Of a stretch of 64,000 nucleotides of DNA, positions 49,563 through 61,196 are shown piece by piece. The DNA is from Janibacter sp. HTCC2649 (GTDB taxonomy: Bacteria > Actinomycetota > Actinomycetes > Actinomycetales > Dermatophilaceae): the NCBI RefSeq assembly GCF_000152705.1, contig NZ_CH672413.1, positions 806,001 through 870,000 of the forward strand, read 5' to 3'. The notes beneath the pieces are model-generated. The model saw nothing but the letters and a program-made list of their open reading frames with translations. It was not told the origin of the DNA and searched no databases. The translations under genes and the position numbers were made by a program. The first letter of the stretch is position 1. Every line of letters begins with the position of its first letter.

Positions 49563-50378
49563 ATGCCCGACAGCTCGTCCATCACGGTGCACCACGAGGA
49601 CACGGGCGGCGAGGGCCGCCCCGTCGTCCTCATCCACGGTTGGCCCTTGTCAGGAGCCTCGTGGAAGGACACCATCCCCGCGCTCACCGGGGCCGGGCTG
49701 CGTGTCATCACCTACGACCGGCGCGGGTTCGGGCAGTCGGAACCAGCGGCGGATGGTCGTTATGACTACGACGCCCTCACGGCAGACCTGGCCGGGCTCA
49801 TCGAACGGCTCGATCTGCGCGACGTGTCGCTCGTCGGCTTCTCCATGGGTGGCGGCGAGGTCGCGCGCTACGTCGGGACCCATGGCGAGGAGCGCCTCCA
49901 CAGCATCGCGTTCGCCGCGGCCATCCCGCCGTGGCTCCTCAACAGTGAGGACAACCCCAACGGTGGGCTCCCCCGCGCCGAGGCCGAGAAGATGCAGGCC
50001 GGCCTGCGTGCCGACCGTGAAGGCTTCCTCGACGAGTTCCTCACGAACTTCTTCAGCGCCGCCGGAGAACTCAAGGTCACCGAGGAACAGCGGGCCGAGG
50101 CCGTCGCGCTCGCCGCCCGGGCCGACCTCGAGGCCGCAGCCACGTGCATCGTGTCCTGGCTCGAGGACTTCACCGAGGACCTTGCCAAGGTCACCGTGCC
50201 GACGTTGGTCATCCATGGCGACTCCGACGCGATCGTGCCGATCGAGGTCTCCGGACAGCGCACCCACGACCAGGTCCCGGGCAGCGAGCTCGTCACCGTC
50301 AAGGACGGCCCCCACGGCATCAACACCAGCCACTCCGACGGGTTCAACGCGGCGCTCGTGCGCTTCCTCACCGCGTGA
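49563..50378 (+). CDS. alpha/beta hydrolase, non-haem chloroperoxidase-like
   Basis: A 271-residue hydrolase with LIHGWPLSGASWKDT, TYDRRGFGQSEPA, the nucleophile elbow VGFSMGGGE, the acid in IHGDSDAIVP and the His in DGPHGINTSHSD. These match the cofactor-free haloperoxidase/esterase subfamily. True substrates are likely esters or perhydrolysis reactions. AAAGGTGAAG precedes the ATG. It is coupled to the next gene by a GTGA overlap. Confidence 0.88.
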   Translation: MPDSSSITVHHEDTGGEGRPVVLIHGWPLSGASWKDTIPALTGAGLRVITYDRRGFGQSEPAADGRYDYDALTADLAGLIERLDLRDVSLVGFSMGGGEVARYVGTHGEERLHSIAFAAAIPPWLLNSEDNPNGGLPRAEAEKMQAGLRADREGFLDEFLTNFFSAAGELKVTEEQRAEAVALAARADLEAAATCIVSWLEDFTEDLAKVTVPTLVIHGDSDAIVPIEVSGQRTHDQVPGSELVTVKDGPHGINTSHSDGFNAALVRFLTA

Positions 50379-51154
50379 CCCCAGCACCCTGCGACGTCGA
50401 GCGTCTCGCCACGCGGGAGGCGCTCGTCGTCGCGAGCGGGAGCCAACCCGTCGTGCGTTTCGACACCGGCCCGGGACTGCTGCTGCCGGCGCTCGGCCTC
50501 ACCGGGACCTCCGCCGTTGCCTGGGCCCAGACCTGGAACGACGGGCGCCGGGGTGTACAGCTGCTCGGGTCCCGCGACGAGGTGGCGACGCTCCTCGCCG
50601 CTCCCCCGTTCCCGGACTGGTTCGCCCACCACGACCCCGTGCACGTCACGGCTCCGCGCGAGATCTATCACGTCGTCGACGAGGCGCTGCCGGTCCGTGG
50701 CGGCAACACGTGGGACTGGATGTGGACCGACACTCCCCCGCCGGCGCTGCCCGCCGAACCGCGTGTCGAACAGGTCCGGGACGACGAGCACGACGCCCTC
50801 GTCGACTTCCTGAAAGCCCACAACCCCGACACTCATGCGACCCCGTTCGCGCGCCCGCAGCAGCGGTGGGTCGTGGTGCACGACGACTCCGGCGGCATCA
50901 TCGGCTGCGGGTGCGACGAGCCCGGCAACGCCGAGGTCCCCCTGCTCGGTGGCATCACCGTCGACCCCGCGCACAGGGGCGGCGGGCTGGGAGCCGCGAT
51001 CACGGCATACCTGACTCGCGCAGCGATCGAACGCACCGGCGCGTCGTCGCTGGGAGTCTTCGAGGGCAATGACCACGCGCGCACCCTCTACGAGCGCCTG
51101 GGCTACGTCGTGGGCCTGGCTGCACGCACGCGCTTCGTCGTGCGCGCGACCTGA
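50375..51154 (+). CDS. GNAT acetyltransferase with an N-terminal extension
   Basis: A 259-residue protein. The first ~130 residues (LATREALVV, GLLLPALGLTGTSAVAWAQTWNDG, APPFPDWFAHHDP) form a mixed domain with no assignment. The C-terminal ~125 residues are a GNAT fold: LGGITVDPAHRGGGLGAAITAYL (acetyl-CoA loop) and ARTLYERLGYVVG. The GTG start overlaps the hydrolase stop, so the two are co-translated. Confidence 0.85.
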   Translation: MTPAPCDVERLATREALVVASGSQPVVRFDTGPGLLLPALGLTGTSAVAWAQTWNDGRRGVQLLGSRDEVATLLAAPPFPDWFAHHDPVHVTAPREIYHVVDEALPVRGGNTWDWMWTDTPPPALPAEPRVEQVRDDEHDALVDFLKAHNPDTHATPFARPQQRWVVVHDDSGGIIGCGCDEPGNAEVPLLGGITVDPAHRGGGLGAAITAYLTRAAIERTGASSLGVFEGNDHARTLYERLGYVVGLAARTRFVVRAT

Positions 51155-51192
51155 CGATCAGGACTCGGCGGCGCGCACCGCGCACAACGTGC

Positions 51193-51222
51193 CCAGCCGC
51201 GCACGCATGGGTGCGCGGCTGG
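51193..51222. terminator. 12-bp perfect hairpin between convergent genes
   Basis: Arms 51193-51204 and 51211-51222 pair perfectly around a 6-base loop. The second arm is repeated (TGCGCGGCTGGTG) about 20 bases later. It lies between the plus-strand GNAT and the minus-strand RelA/SpoT-like gene. No T-tract. Confidence 0.7.
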
Positions 51223-51276
51223 TGAGGGTCTGCGCGGCTGGTGCGGACAGCGACGACGCTGCGACGACGCTGAGGG

Positions 51277-52296
51277 TCAGGACTGGGTGGCGCGCACCTT
51301 GTCGAGACGGGCAGTGAGTGACTCCACGCGGTGCGCGTTGCCGTGCAGACCGATGTAGCGCGGCCCGAAGACGGCAAGCAGGGCATCGTCGAGGCGGCGC
51401 ACGGCACCCGCCGGGTAGCGATAGTCCATGCGCTCGTTGATGCCCTGGGCGTCGATCGAACCCAACAACCCGCCGAGCTCGTCGAGCGAGGTGATGCCAA
51501 GTTCGAGGAGGAGCCCGGAGATCCACGAGTAGTGGTCGGTGCGGGACCAGCCGGCGTCCTGGAACTGAGCCGACAGGAACGCTGCGAGGTCGGTGCCGCT
51601 GATGCGCGGGTCGTCGTCCACGGCCCCGGAGTCCATGCCGGCGACACTGGCCTGGAGCCGGTCGCGGATCGCGGTGAACTCACGGTCAGCAAGCTCCAGA
51701 AGCCCTGCGGCGAGCGTGAATCGGCGGTCCAGGTCCGGCACGTCCGCCGCGGGGACGGAGCCCTTGTAACGGACGTCGTGCTCGAACTCGGCCCACGCGT
51801 GCTGGAGGATCGTGCGCACCTGGACGGACGCGGAGCGTCCCCGAAGATGCGTGTATGCCGGGTCGCTCTCGTTCTCGTCCAGGGTCACCAGGAGGTGCCG
51901 GCTGGCGTAGCCGAACCGCCCCTCGCTGGCAGTCTCCTGACCGAGGTCGCGGTCATCGAGGACGCTGAACTCACCGGACAGCAGGTCCGCGACAGCGGCC
52001 ACGTCACCGTGCAGGTAGGTGACGACCCGGACGCCGATCTGGTCGGTGATCTCGGTGAGTGGGTCGGTGTAGAGCGACTCGCCATTGACCGTGCGGGCCG
52101 CCTTGGCCGCGAAGGAACCGACGCTCTTGGCCCGACCGGTGACGCTGACGTAGTTGATGCCGGCGTCGTCGAGCATGGCCGTGATCATCGTGGCGAAGTC
52201 GTCGGCGACGGGCCGCAGCTCCGGCTGCTGCGCGGCATACGCCTTGATCGCCTGGCGCACGAGGTCGCCGTCAGCCGACTCGGGCGTCGTGGTCAC
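51277..52296 (-). CDS. RelA/SpoT-domain protein with an altered active site
   Basis: A 339-residue protein with one RelA/SpoT nucleotidyltransferase domain, roughly residues 30-200. It has VTGRAKSVGSFAAKA, DQIGVRVVTYLHGD (Asp present), GYASRHLLV and SVQVRTILQHAWAEFEHDVRYKG. The Glu that normally precedes VQVRT, a metal ligand in synthetases, is Ser here, and the Tyr-Arg-Ser-x-His motif reads YASRH. A helical C-terminal half follows. It may be catalytically weak or act as an effector sensor. GTG 52296 overlaps the HAD stop; GTG 52305 is an alternative. Likely in the aspS operon. Confidence 0.85.
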   Translation of the reverse strand: MTTTPESADGDLVRQAIKAYAAQQPELRPVADDFATMITAMLDDAGINYVSVTGRAKSVGSFAAKAARTVNGESLYTDPLTEITDQIGVRVVTYLHGDVAAVADLLSGEFSVLDDRDLGQETASEGRFGYASRHLLVTLDENESDPAYTHLRGRSASVQVRTILQHAWAEFEHDVRYKGSVPAADVPDLDRRFTLAAGLLELADREFTAIRDRLQASVAGMDSGAVDDDPRISGTDLAAFLSAQFQDAGWSRTDHYSWISGLLLELGITSLDELGGLLGSIDAQGINERMDYRYPAGAVRRLDDALLAVFGPRYIGLHGNAHRVESLTARLDKVRATQS

Positions 52297-52937
52297 GCGG
52301 GCCACCCCAGAACGGTGCGCAGTCCCGCGACGCCGGAGGTCGGGTCGTGGTGCACGGCGCGGATGCCGAGCTGGCGGGCGGCTTCGACATTGGCCTCCAC
52401 GTCGTCGACGAAGCCAACCTGCTCGGCGGGGACGTCGAGTGCCTCGAGCACGCGCTCGAAGTAGGCGAGCTCGGGCTTCCTCGCTCCCATGTCACACGAG
52501 TAGAAGGAGCGCGCGAAGACCGCGTCGTAACCGAACACCCGGCGCAGATAGGCCTTGCGGTGGTCCTGCTGGTTGGTCGCCAGCACACACGTCACTCCGG
52601 ACGCCGCCACCTCCTGGACGAAGCGCACCGCCTCCTCGTCACCGTCGACCTGCTCCCAGAGCTCGAGCAGGTCACCAACGCTCGCCGTGGCCTCGGGCCA
52701 GTCGTCGAGCACGCCGGCGAGGATGTCATGGAAGGGGGCCTCCCCGCGCAGGGCGGGAACCTCGGCGGCGAACACCGCCTCGGCGAACCCCGGGCCGCCC
52801 CAGGCGTCGAGCTTGGGAGCCCACTCGTGCCGTGGGTGCTGGATGACTCCGTCGGCGTCCCAGAGCAGGACGCTGACCGGGCGCGCCGGATCGAGTGGCC
52901 GGTCGACCACGATGTCGATGTCGGCGCGCACGGTCAT
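52293..52937 (-). CDS. HAD-superfamily hydrolase
   Basis: A 214-residue HAD phosphatase, subfamily IA-like. The nucleophile motif is LLWDADGVIQHPRHE (DxDG), motif II ATNQQD, the Lys in GARKPELAYFERV and the acid pair in VGFVDDVEANVEAAR. Substrate unknown. Its ATG is one base after the aspS stop, and its stop overlaps the RelA/SpoT-like gene, so the three genes are probably read together. Confidence 0.88.
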   Translation of the reverse strand: MTVRADIDIVVDRPLDPARPVSVLLWDADGVIQHPRHEWAPKLDAWGGPGFAEAVFAAEVPALRGEAPFHDILAGVLDDWPEATASVGDLLELWEQVDGDEEAVRFVQEVAASGVTCVLATNQQDHRKAYLRRVFGYDAVFARSFYSCDMGARKPELAYFERVLEALDVPAEQVGFVDDVEANVEAARQLGIRAVHHDPTSGVAGLRTVLGWPA

Positions 52938-52938
52938 G

Positions 52939-54801
52939 TCAGCCAAGCTCCGGCTTCGACTCGGGCTTGGCCTCGGACGTGGAGTCAGACTTGGCCTCGC
53001 CCTTGGCCTCGCCCTTGGGCTCGGGCTTGGCGTCGACTCCGGCCTCCTTGCGCTGCTCCGGCGTGATCGGTGCCGGCGCGGCGGTGAGCGGGTCGTAGCC
53101 GCCACCGGACTTCGGGAAGGCAATGACGTCGCGGATGGAGTCGGTGCCGGCGAGCAGAGCGCAGATGCGGTCCATACCGACGGCGATGCCACCGTGCGGC
53201 GGGGCACCGAAGGCGAAGGCGTCGAGGAGGAAGCCGAACTTCTCCTGTGACTCCTCGTCGGTGAGGCCCATGACCTTGAAGACGCGCTCCTGGACGTCGC
53301 GGCGGTGGATTCGGATCGACCCCCCACCGAGCTCGTTGCCGTTGCAGACGATGTCGTAGGCGTAGGCCAGCGCACTGCCGGGGTCGGTGTCGAAGGTGTC
53401 GGCGAACTCCGGCTTGGGGCCGGTGAAGGCGTGGTGCACGGCGGTCCAGGCTCCGGCGCCCACGGCGACGTCTCCACTGGCGACGGCGTCGGAGCTGGGC
53501 TCGAACATCGGGGCGTCGACGACCCAGGTGAACGCGAACGCGTCCTTGTCGATGAGGTCCCCGCGCTGCCCGATCTCGAGGCGGGCCGCGCCGAGGAGCG
53601 CCCGCGACGACTTCGCGTCACCGGCGGCGAAGAAGATGCAGTCGCCCGCCTTGGCACCGACGTGCTCGGCCAGTCCGGCCACCTCGGTCTCGGTGAGGTT
53701 CTTGGCGACCGGTCCTCCGAGGGTTCCATCCTCGGTCACGAGGACGTAGGCAAGACCCTTGGCCCCGCGCTGCTTGGCCCAGTCCTGCCACGCGTCGAGC
53801 TTCTTGCGCGGCTGGCTCGCGCCACCGGGCATGACCACGGCGCCGACGTAGGGCGCCTGGAAGACGCGGAACGTCGTCTCGCTGAAGTAGTCGGTGCACT
53901 CGACGAGCTCGAGGCCCATGCGCAGGTCCGGCTTGTCCGAGCCGAAGCGACGCATCGCCTCGGCGTAGGTCATGCGTGGGATCGGACGCGGGATCTCGAC
54001 GTCGATGAGCTTCCACATCTCGGCGAGGACGTCCTCCATCAGCTCGATGACGTCGTCCTGCTCGACGAAGGACATCTCGATGTCGAGCTGGGTGAACTCC
54101 GGCTGCCGGTCGGCGCGGAAGTCCTCGTCGCGGTAGCAGCGGGCGATCTGGTAGTAGCGCTCCATGCCAGCGACCATGAGCAGCTGCTTGAACAGCTGCG
54201 GGCTCTGCGGCAGGGCGTACCAGGAGCCGGGGGCCAGTCGCGCGGGCACCAGGAAGTCGCGAGCGCCCTCAGGGGTCGAACGCGTCAGCGTCGGGGTCTC
54301 GATCTCGACGAAGTCGCGCCCTTCGAGCACCCGTCGCGCGGCGGCGTTGACCTTGGAGCGCAGTCGCAGTGCGGTGCCGGCCGAGGACTTGCCCGGGCGG
54401 CGCAGGTCGAGGTAGCGGTGCTTGAGGCGGGCCTCTTCACCCACGGTGGTGCGCTCATCGATCTGGAACGGCAGCGGCGCACTCGGCGCGAGCACCTCGA
54501 TGGCGCTCGCCACGACCTCGATGGCACCGGTCGGCAGCTCGGCGTTGACGTTGGCCTCGGTGCGCGCGACGACCTCGCCGGTCACCTTGATGCAGAACTC
54601 GGCGCGCAGGTCGTGAGCAGCACCGGTGAGGACCTCGTCACGTGCGACGACCTGGACGACACCACTGGCATCGCGCAGGTCGATGAAGGCGACGCCCCCG
54701 TGATCGCGACGCTTGGCCACCCAGCCGGTGAGCGTGACGGTCTGACCTGCTTGTGAAATGTGGTCGGCGGTAAGAGTGCCGGCCTCATGGGTGCGGAGCA
54801 C
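52939..54801 (-). CDS. aspS: aspartate--tRNA ligase, with Lys/Glu-rich C-terminal tail
   Basis: A 620-residue class IIb synthetase. It has the anticodon-binding OB fold ([19 protein letters not shown]), motif 2 ([19 protein letters not shown] in part), the bacterial GAD insertion and motif 3 ([17 protein letters not shown]). The RRDHGG stretch resembles the nondiscriminating type that also charges tRNA-Asn, but gatCAB is not in the window. The last ~35 residues are a low-complexity [15 protein letters not shown] tail not found in the core enzyme. GTG start with GAAGGA upstream. Confidence 0.96.
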   Translation of the reverse strand: MLRTHEAGTLTADHISQAGQTVTLTGWVAKRRDHGGVAFIDLRDASGVVQVVARDEVLTGAAHDLRAEFCIKVTGEVVARTEANVNAELPTGAIEVVASAIEVLAPSAPLPFQIDERTTVGEEARLKHRYLDLRRPGKSSAGTALRLRSKVNAAARRVLEGRDFVEIETPTLTRSTPEGARDFLVPARLAPGSWYALPQSPQLFKQLLMVAGMERYYQIARCYRDEDFRADRQPEFTQLDIEMSFVEQDDVIELMEDVLAEMWKLIDVEIPRPIPRMTYAEAMRRFGSDKPDLRMGLELVECTDYFSETTFRVFQAPYVGAVVMPGGASQPRKKLDAWQDWAKQRGAKGLAYVLVTEDGTLGGPVAKNLTETEVAGLAEHVGAKAGDCIFFAAGDAKSSRALLGAARLEIGQRGDLIDKDAFAFTWVVDAPMFEPSSDAVASGDVAVGAGAWTAVHHAFTGPKPEFADTFDTDPGSALAYAYDIVCNGNELGGGSIRIHRRDVQERVFKVMGLTDEESQEKFGFLLDAFAFGAPPHGGIAVGMDRICALLAGTDSIRDVIAFPKSGGGYDPLTAAPAPITPEQRKEAGVDAKPEPKGEAKGEAKSDSTSEAKPESKPELG

Positions 54802-54906
54802 GGGAGGGTCCTTCGGAACGGGGGTGGATGAACTCCGTCATCCTACGGAGTGGCCCCCGCCTCACACGAACCGCATTTCCGGTATGCCGACCGCCCACGA
54901 CACGCA

Positions 54907-54942
54907 GAAGGGCCGTTCCACCCGATGGCGGAACGGCCCTTC
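54907..54942 (-). terminator. 13-bp hairpin downstream of the LysM gene
   Basis: GAAGGGCCGTTCC (54907-54919) pairs with 54930-54942 around a 10-base loop, 31 bases beyond the LysM gene stop. It separates that gene from aspS. Confidence 0.65.
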
Positions 54943-54972
54943 GTCGATCATCGGCCCAGTGGCCGCCGCCGA

Positions 54973-55410
54973 TCAGTCGGGAATGATGAACTTCTGGCCC
55001 GGGAAGATCAGGTCCGGGTTGTCGATGTTGTTGACCTTGGCGATCTTCTTCCAGCTCACGTCGTACTTCGCGCCGATGCCGGAGAGCGTGTCGCCCTTCT
55101 TCACCGTGTAGGTGCGCTGCGCTGGCGCGGCCGCCTTCTTGGGTGCCGGTGCCTGAGCCTTCGGAGCGGGGGCAGGTGCCGGTGCAGGGGCCTTCGGCGC
55201 GGGTGCGGGTGCTTTGGGGGCGGGCGCCGGGGCGGAAGCCTGGCCGGCGTCCTTGGCAGCCTTGTCAGCGTCGGCCTTGCGATCTGCTGCCTCCTTGGCA
55301 GCCTCGTCGGCCTTGCTCTTTGCCTCGTCAGCCTTCTCCTTGGCCTTCTCGGCGACAGTGTCCTTGTCGTCGTAGCCGAGGCCCTTCTTGACGTCGTCCA
55401 GGAAACCCAT
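54973..55410 (-). CDS. LysM-domain protein without signal peptide
   Basis: A 145-residue protein. Residues 1-12 (MGFLDDVKKGLG) precede a Lys/Ala/Glu/Asp helical segment (about 15-60), an Ala-Pro-Lys repeat (about 61-95) and a C-terminal LysM domain (TYTVKKGDTLSGIGAKYDVSW... FPGQKFIIPD). The architecture resembles YgaU/Kbp-like LysM proteins, which can be cytoplasmic. No signal peptide is seen, so peptidoglycan binding is not certain. GGAAGGA precedes the ATG. Confidence 0.88.
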   Translation of the reverse strand: MGFLDDVKKGLGYDDKDTVAEKAKEKADEAKSKADEAAKEAADRKADADKAAKDAGQASAPAPAPKAPAPAPKAPAPAPAPAPKAQAPAPKKAAAPAQRTYTVKKGDTLSGIGAKYDVSWKKIAKVNNIDNPDLIFPGQKFIIPD

Positions 55411-55552
55411 GGGGCTGGTCCTTCCGGTTCGATGCGGCCCCAGGCCACTCGGCCGCGGGGCACCCCCGGAGTCGGTGGGGGCAGATCGACGCTACCCAAG
55501 GTCGGCGGCGTGACGCCCCGAGAGCATCAGGGCAATCGCACGACGTGGATCA

Positions 55553-55963
55553 CTACGTGAGTTCCACGCCGTCGCGATAGAACCAGCGACCGGCGCGATG
55601 GACGAACGTGCTCCGCTCACGCATCACGCCAGCCTGCCGCGACCGTCCTTCGCCCGAGCGCCAGTGCGCGGCGAACTCGACGACACCTTCGACGTCGCCC
55701 TCGGACGACGTCAGGATCTCGAGGCCCAGCCATTCGAGTGAGCCGTCGAGGCTCACGTCCGTGGGTCGGGTCGCCGGATGCCACGTCCGGAAGAGGTGGT
55801 CACTGTCACCGACGGCGTATGCCGTGTAGCGCGATCGCATGACCGTCACCGGAGTCGGTGGCCAGCTCTCCCCCGCCAGGTACGGGCCGCAGCAGGCGGA
55901 GAGCGTGGCTCCCTCAGGCTGACCACCGCAGGGGCAGCGTGGATCGCCGGCTGCGTTGATCAC
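55553..55963 (-). CDS. YchJ-family protein with N-terminal zinc-binding SEC-C motif
   Basis: A 136-residue protein. The N terminus CPCGG and ACCGPYL form a SEC-C-like zinc motif, followed by the family core VMRSRYTAYAVGDSDHLFRTWHPATRP and VEFAAHWR. Function is unknown. The GTG start overlaps the NUDIX stop (GTGA). Confidence 0.9.
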   Translation of the reverse strand: MINAAGDPRCPCGGQPEGATLSACCGPYLAGESWPPTPVTVMRSRYTAYAVGDSDHLFRTWHPATRPTDVSLDGSLEWLGLEILTSSEGDVEGVVEFAAHWRSGEGRSRQAGVMRERSTFVHRAGRWFYRDGVELT

Positions 55964-56600
55964 GCGCGCTCCGACCCGCCCGGCCCCTGGGCCCAGGGAG
56001 CGTCGTGGGGTCGCAGTGAGTCCCAGTTCCGCTGTCGCGCAACCTGAGCCGCGAGCACGGCAGACACGAGGATGCCGTTCTGGACGCGGCCCTCGAGCAC
56101 CGCCTCGACGGCGTCGTCGAGCGCAACCCAGGCCAACGGCATACCCTGCTCCTCCGCCTCACGAACGTGACGATCGGATTCGGGGCCGCGCGAGACGTCA
56201 CGGGTGAGGAAGACCCGGATGGCTTCGTCGAGACCGCCGGGCGAGGGGCGCAGGTCGATGAGGACGTCATAGCGGCCAGCGACGAGGTCGGCTTCTTCGT
56301 GCAGTTCGCGGGCGGCCGCTTCCCACGGCGGTTCTCCCTCGACATCGAGCAGACCCGCCGGGATCTCCCACTCGCGGGCGCGGATGGGGTGGCGGTACTG
56401 CTGGATGAGGCAGATGCGTCCGTCGTCGTCGAGAGCGACCACGGCGACGGCCCCGGGGTGCTGGACGTACTCCCGCACGTGCAGGCCGGCGTCGCCGAGG
56501 TCCACCTCGTCGCGCACGACGTCCCACACGCGGCCCTGCACCAGGACCTCGGAGCGGCGCACCGGACGAGGGTCGAACTCGTCGGCGAACCGATCCGCGG

Positions 56601-56604
<4 letters not shown>
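55960..56604 (-). CDS. NUDIX ADP-ribose pyrophosphatase
   Basis: A 214-residue NUDIX hydrolase with the box [23 protein letters not shown] (GX5EX7REUXEE), preceded by WEIPAG and followed by [13 protein letters not shown]. It fits the ADP-ribose pyrophosphatase group that accompanies pyrG in actinobacteria. The GTG start overlaps the pyrG stop (GTGA). Exact substrate not provable. Confidence 0.92.
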
Positions 56605-58310
<1,706 letters not shown>

Positions 58311-58396
58311 GGGCTTCAACACTACGTCATTGCGAGGGTCAGGCTCACCACGACTCGCAGGTCGAACACCCGATGCGTATGCCGTGCTGTCCGGAT

Positions 58397-59500
58397 CTAC
58401 GCGCGGCGCGCGACTTTCGCGTACCTCGCCTGCCACCATTGGGCGGTCGCGGCGCCGTCGGCCCACTCGGCTGCCCTGAGTCGGCCGGCCGCGGCGGAGC
58501 ACTCACGTGCCTTCGGGTCGTTCAGCAGACCTCGCACGGCTGAACCCACCGCGAAGGCATCTCCGACCGCTACGAGCTCACCGACACCGTCGACGAGATC
58601 ACGCAAACCGCCCGTGTCCGTGGACACCACGGGAACGCCAGCGGCCATCGCCTCCTGGACCACGAGGGCCCGTGCCTCCCAGGTGCTCGTGAGCACGAAG
58701 ACCTCGGCGGCCTGCAGCCACGTCCCCGGATCACTCTGTGGTCCGACGAAGTGGACCGGCGCACCCTCGACGCGGGCACGCGTCTGCAACCTGGCCAGTA
58801 GATCGGGATCACCATCACCGACCACGATCCACGTGGACGTGATGCCCACGACGGACGCGGCGTCGATGATCGTGTCCAAGTTCTTCTGGGGCGCGACGCG
58901 CGCGATGGTCAGAACCATCGGCCCCTCCTCCGCAATCCCGTTCGCCTGCAACAGTGCTGCTCTGCGCGCGGCACGCGTCGTGCGATCGAGGGGCTCTGCT
59001 GCAAGCAGGCCCGGCACCCGTGGCGACGGGACGGGTGCGAGCACGGCGGCACGCGCCCCGTGCCTCTGCGCCTCGAGCACGAGGTCACTGCTCGCCCCCG
59101 TTGAGAGGGCTGCTCGCCCGGCCACGAACCGTTGGAGGAGGCGGGATGACAGCTTGCGCCTCCACCCACCGGCGAGCACGGCGTTGTGCTGGCTCACGAT
59201 CACGGGTACCCCGGTCCCCGTGGCCGCGAGGACGGCGACCAACCCGGCCTGGTGTCCGTGCGCGTGGACCACGTCGGACGAGCGCGTCAGACGGCGCAGG
59301 CGCAGCAGGTTGCGGACAGATCCCGGTGTGGGGCCGGAGGGCCACCAACGCCGGGCATCGACCAGGCCGAAGCGTTCGGCGGTGATGGAGTCCGTCACCA
59401 CCGTGACCTCGTCACCCAGGGCGCGAAGGTGCTCGGTCAGATCCACGGCGTGGGTGCCGATTCCCCCGGTGCTGCGACCGATCACCTGGACGACGCGCAT
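58397..59500 (-). CDS. GT4-family glycosyltransferase
   Basis: A 367-residue GT-B fold glycosyltransferase. It has [21 protein letters not shown], a central [17 protein letters not shown], and the C-terminal donor-binding [27 protein letters not shown] and the EX7E region [28 protein letters not shown]. Donor and acceptor are unknown. It lies 46 bases after murJ and is followed by pyrG, in an envelope-gene neighbourhood. Confidence 0.9.
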   Translation of the reverse strand: MRVVQVIGRSTGGIGTHAVDLTEHLRALGDEVTVVTDSITAERFGLVDARRWWPSGPTPGSVRNLLRLRRLTRSSDVVHAHGHQAGLVAVLAATGTGVPVIVSQHNAVLAGGWRRKLSSRLLQRFVAGRAALSTGASSDLVLEAQRHGARAAVLAPVPSPRVPGLLAAEPLDRTTRAARRAALLQANGIAEEGPMVLTIARVAPQKNLDTIIDAASVVGITSTWIVVGDGDPDLLARLQTRARVEGAPVHFVGPQSDPGTWLQAAEVFVLTSTWEARALVVQEAMAAGVPVVSTDTGGLRDLVDGVGELVAVGDAFAVGSAVRGLLNDPKARECSAAAGRLRAAEWADGAATAQWWQARYAKVARRA

Positions 59501-59546
59501 CAGGGGCTCACCTCATGATCGTGGAGTCGGCACGTGGGAGCTGGGG

Positions 59547-61196
59547 TCATGCCCGATTCTCACCCCGACGGCGACGCCCGCGATCTCTCAACGCGCGCAT
59601 TCCTTCACGGTCGGCCACCGCCATGACCGCGAGATGGGCGCCCATCGTCACGACGGCGACGACGACTCCCGCGAGGATCGAGCCGAGCAAACCGTCCCAC
59701 GTGACCAGACGCTCCACCGTGTCGCCGACGGCGATGGCCACGGCCACGGCCACGATCGCCGAGGCAGCGGTTCGACCGCTCCCTTCGAGAGCCACGGATC
59801 CCCAGGAACGGCGCACGAGGAAGGCGAGTGCGATGGCCGAGAACGTCATCCCACACGTGGAGGCGATGCCCAGGATCCCCAGCGTCGTGCCGGCGTCGGA
59901 GCCCTCGGGAATGGTCGCCAGGGGAAGCAGCCCGGCAATGGCCCAGCCGGCGGCCACGGCCAGAGCTGCGTGGATCGGACGACCGCGCACATAGAGCGCC
60001 CGGGTGAGCAGCGCAGCGACGCTGAAGCCCACGAGACCGGGGGCATAGGCGGCCAGGGCCCCGGGGAGTGCCTCGAGGGCCGCCTGCGCACGGCCACCGG
60101 ATCCACGGTCAAGGGCAAGGAAGAAGCGGCCCACGGGACGGGACACGGTGATGAGGACGGCGGCTGCACCGGACGTGAGCAACAGGATTCCACCGATGCT
60201 GCGCGCCAAGGTCCCAGCGGCCGTCGAGTCGTCGGACTCCCCCTCCTTCGCGCTCTCCGCGTGGGCCATGGCAGGAAAGGCGGTCGTGGCGATCGGAACG
60301 GCGAGAACGGCATACGGAAGGAGGTAGACCGCCTGGACGTAGGCATAGATGTTGACCACGCCGATGTCGATGGTGCGCGGGGAGTGCGTGAGCCAGAGAG
60401 TCAGGAACACCGCGGCCTGCTGCGCCGCAAGCGCCACCACCCCTGCGCCCGCCAGCCCCGCGGCACGGCGACCGAGATCGCCGGGGAACGACAGGGTGGG
60501 TCGGAAGCTGATTCCCGCCCGCACGGCCGGCACGAACAAGGGAATGCTCAGCACCAGAACCCCGAGGGTTGTGCCACCGGCAAGGATCCACACTGCGTCC
60601 GAGGGCACCGCGTCCGCGGCGACGCGTCCGCTGATCCGCTGCCCGTAGGCCACGTAGGCAGCCATCACCACAACGCTCGACAGCAAAGGCGCCAGGGCCG
60701 CGGCGAGGAACCGCCGGTGAGCCTGGAGCATGCCGGCAAGCACGACACCGATGCCATAGAGCGCGACCTGGGGGGCGAAGATGCGCAGCATCGTCGCCCC
60801 GAGATCCACGCTCCCGGGCTCCTTGCGGTCGTCGAGCAGCAGGTCACTGAGCCACGGCGCTGCGATGAAGACGATGGCGGCGAGCGGCACCAGGACGACG
60901 ACGGCCCAGGTCAACAGGGCGGACCCGGCGCGGTCGGCGTCCTCACGACGGCCCATGCCGAGCTGCCCTGCGACGAGCGGCACCGCGATGGCAGCGAGCG
61001 CGCCACCGGCCGCCACTTCGTAGACGACATTGGGCAGGGTGTTGATCGTCTGGTAGGTGTCGCCGACGGGGGTCGCCCCCACGCTGCTGGAGAAGACGAA
61101 CGTGCGCACGACTCCGGCGATGCGTGCAAGAAGGGTGGCGACGGCGACGACCAACGCCGCCCGGGCCAGCGACTGGCCCACGGACCCGGTGGTCAC
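59547..61196 (-). CDS. murJ: MurJ/MviN-family lipid II flippase
   Basis: A 549-residue membrane protein with about 14 helices of the MOP exporter superfamily. The N terminus LARIAGVVRTFVFSSSVGATPVGDTYQTINTLPNVVYEV has the family's conserved Arg and NxxP region. It may flip lipid II, or act on the product of the neighbouring PNPT-like transferase. No kinase or FHA extension as in mycobacterial MviN. GTG start overlaps the upstream stop (GTGA). Confidence 0.87.
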   Translation of the reverse strand: MTTGSVGQSLARAALVVAVATLLARIAGVVRTFVFSSSVGATPVGDTYQTINTLPNVVYEVAAGGALAAIAVPLVAGQLGMGRREDADRAGSALLTWAVVVLVPLAAIVFIAAPWLSDLLLDDRKEPGSVDLGATMLRIFAPQVALYGIGVVLAGMLQAHRRFLAAALAPLLSSVVVMAAYVAYGQRISGRVAADAVPSDAVWILAGGTTLGVLVLSIPLFVPAVRAGISFRPTLSFPGDLGRRAAGLAGAGVVALAAQQAAVFLTLWLTHSPRTIDIGVVNIYAYVQAVYLLPYAVLAVPIATTAFPAMAHAESAKEGESDDSTAAGTLARSIGGILLLTSGAAAVLITVSRPVGRFFLALDRGSGGRAQAALEALPGALAAYAPGLVGFSVAALLTRALYVRGRPIHAALAVAAGWAIAGLLPLATIPEGSDAGTTLGILGIASTCGMTFSAIALAFLVRRSWGSVALEGSGRTAASAIVAVAVAIAVGDTVERLVTWDGLLGSILAGVVVAVVTMGAHLAVMAVADREGMRALRDRGRRRRGENRA

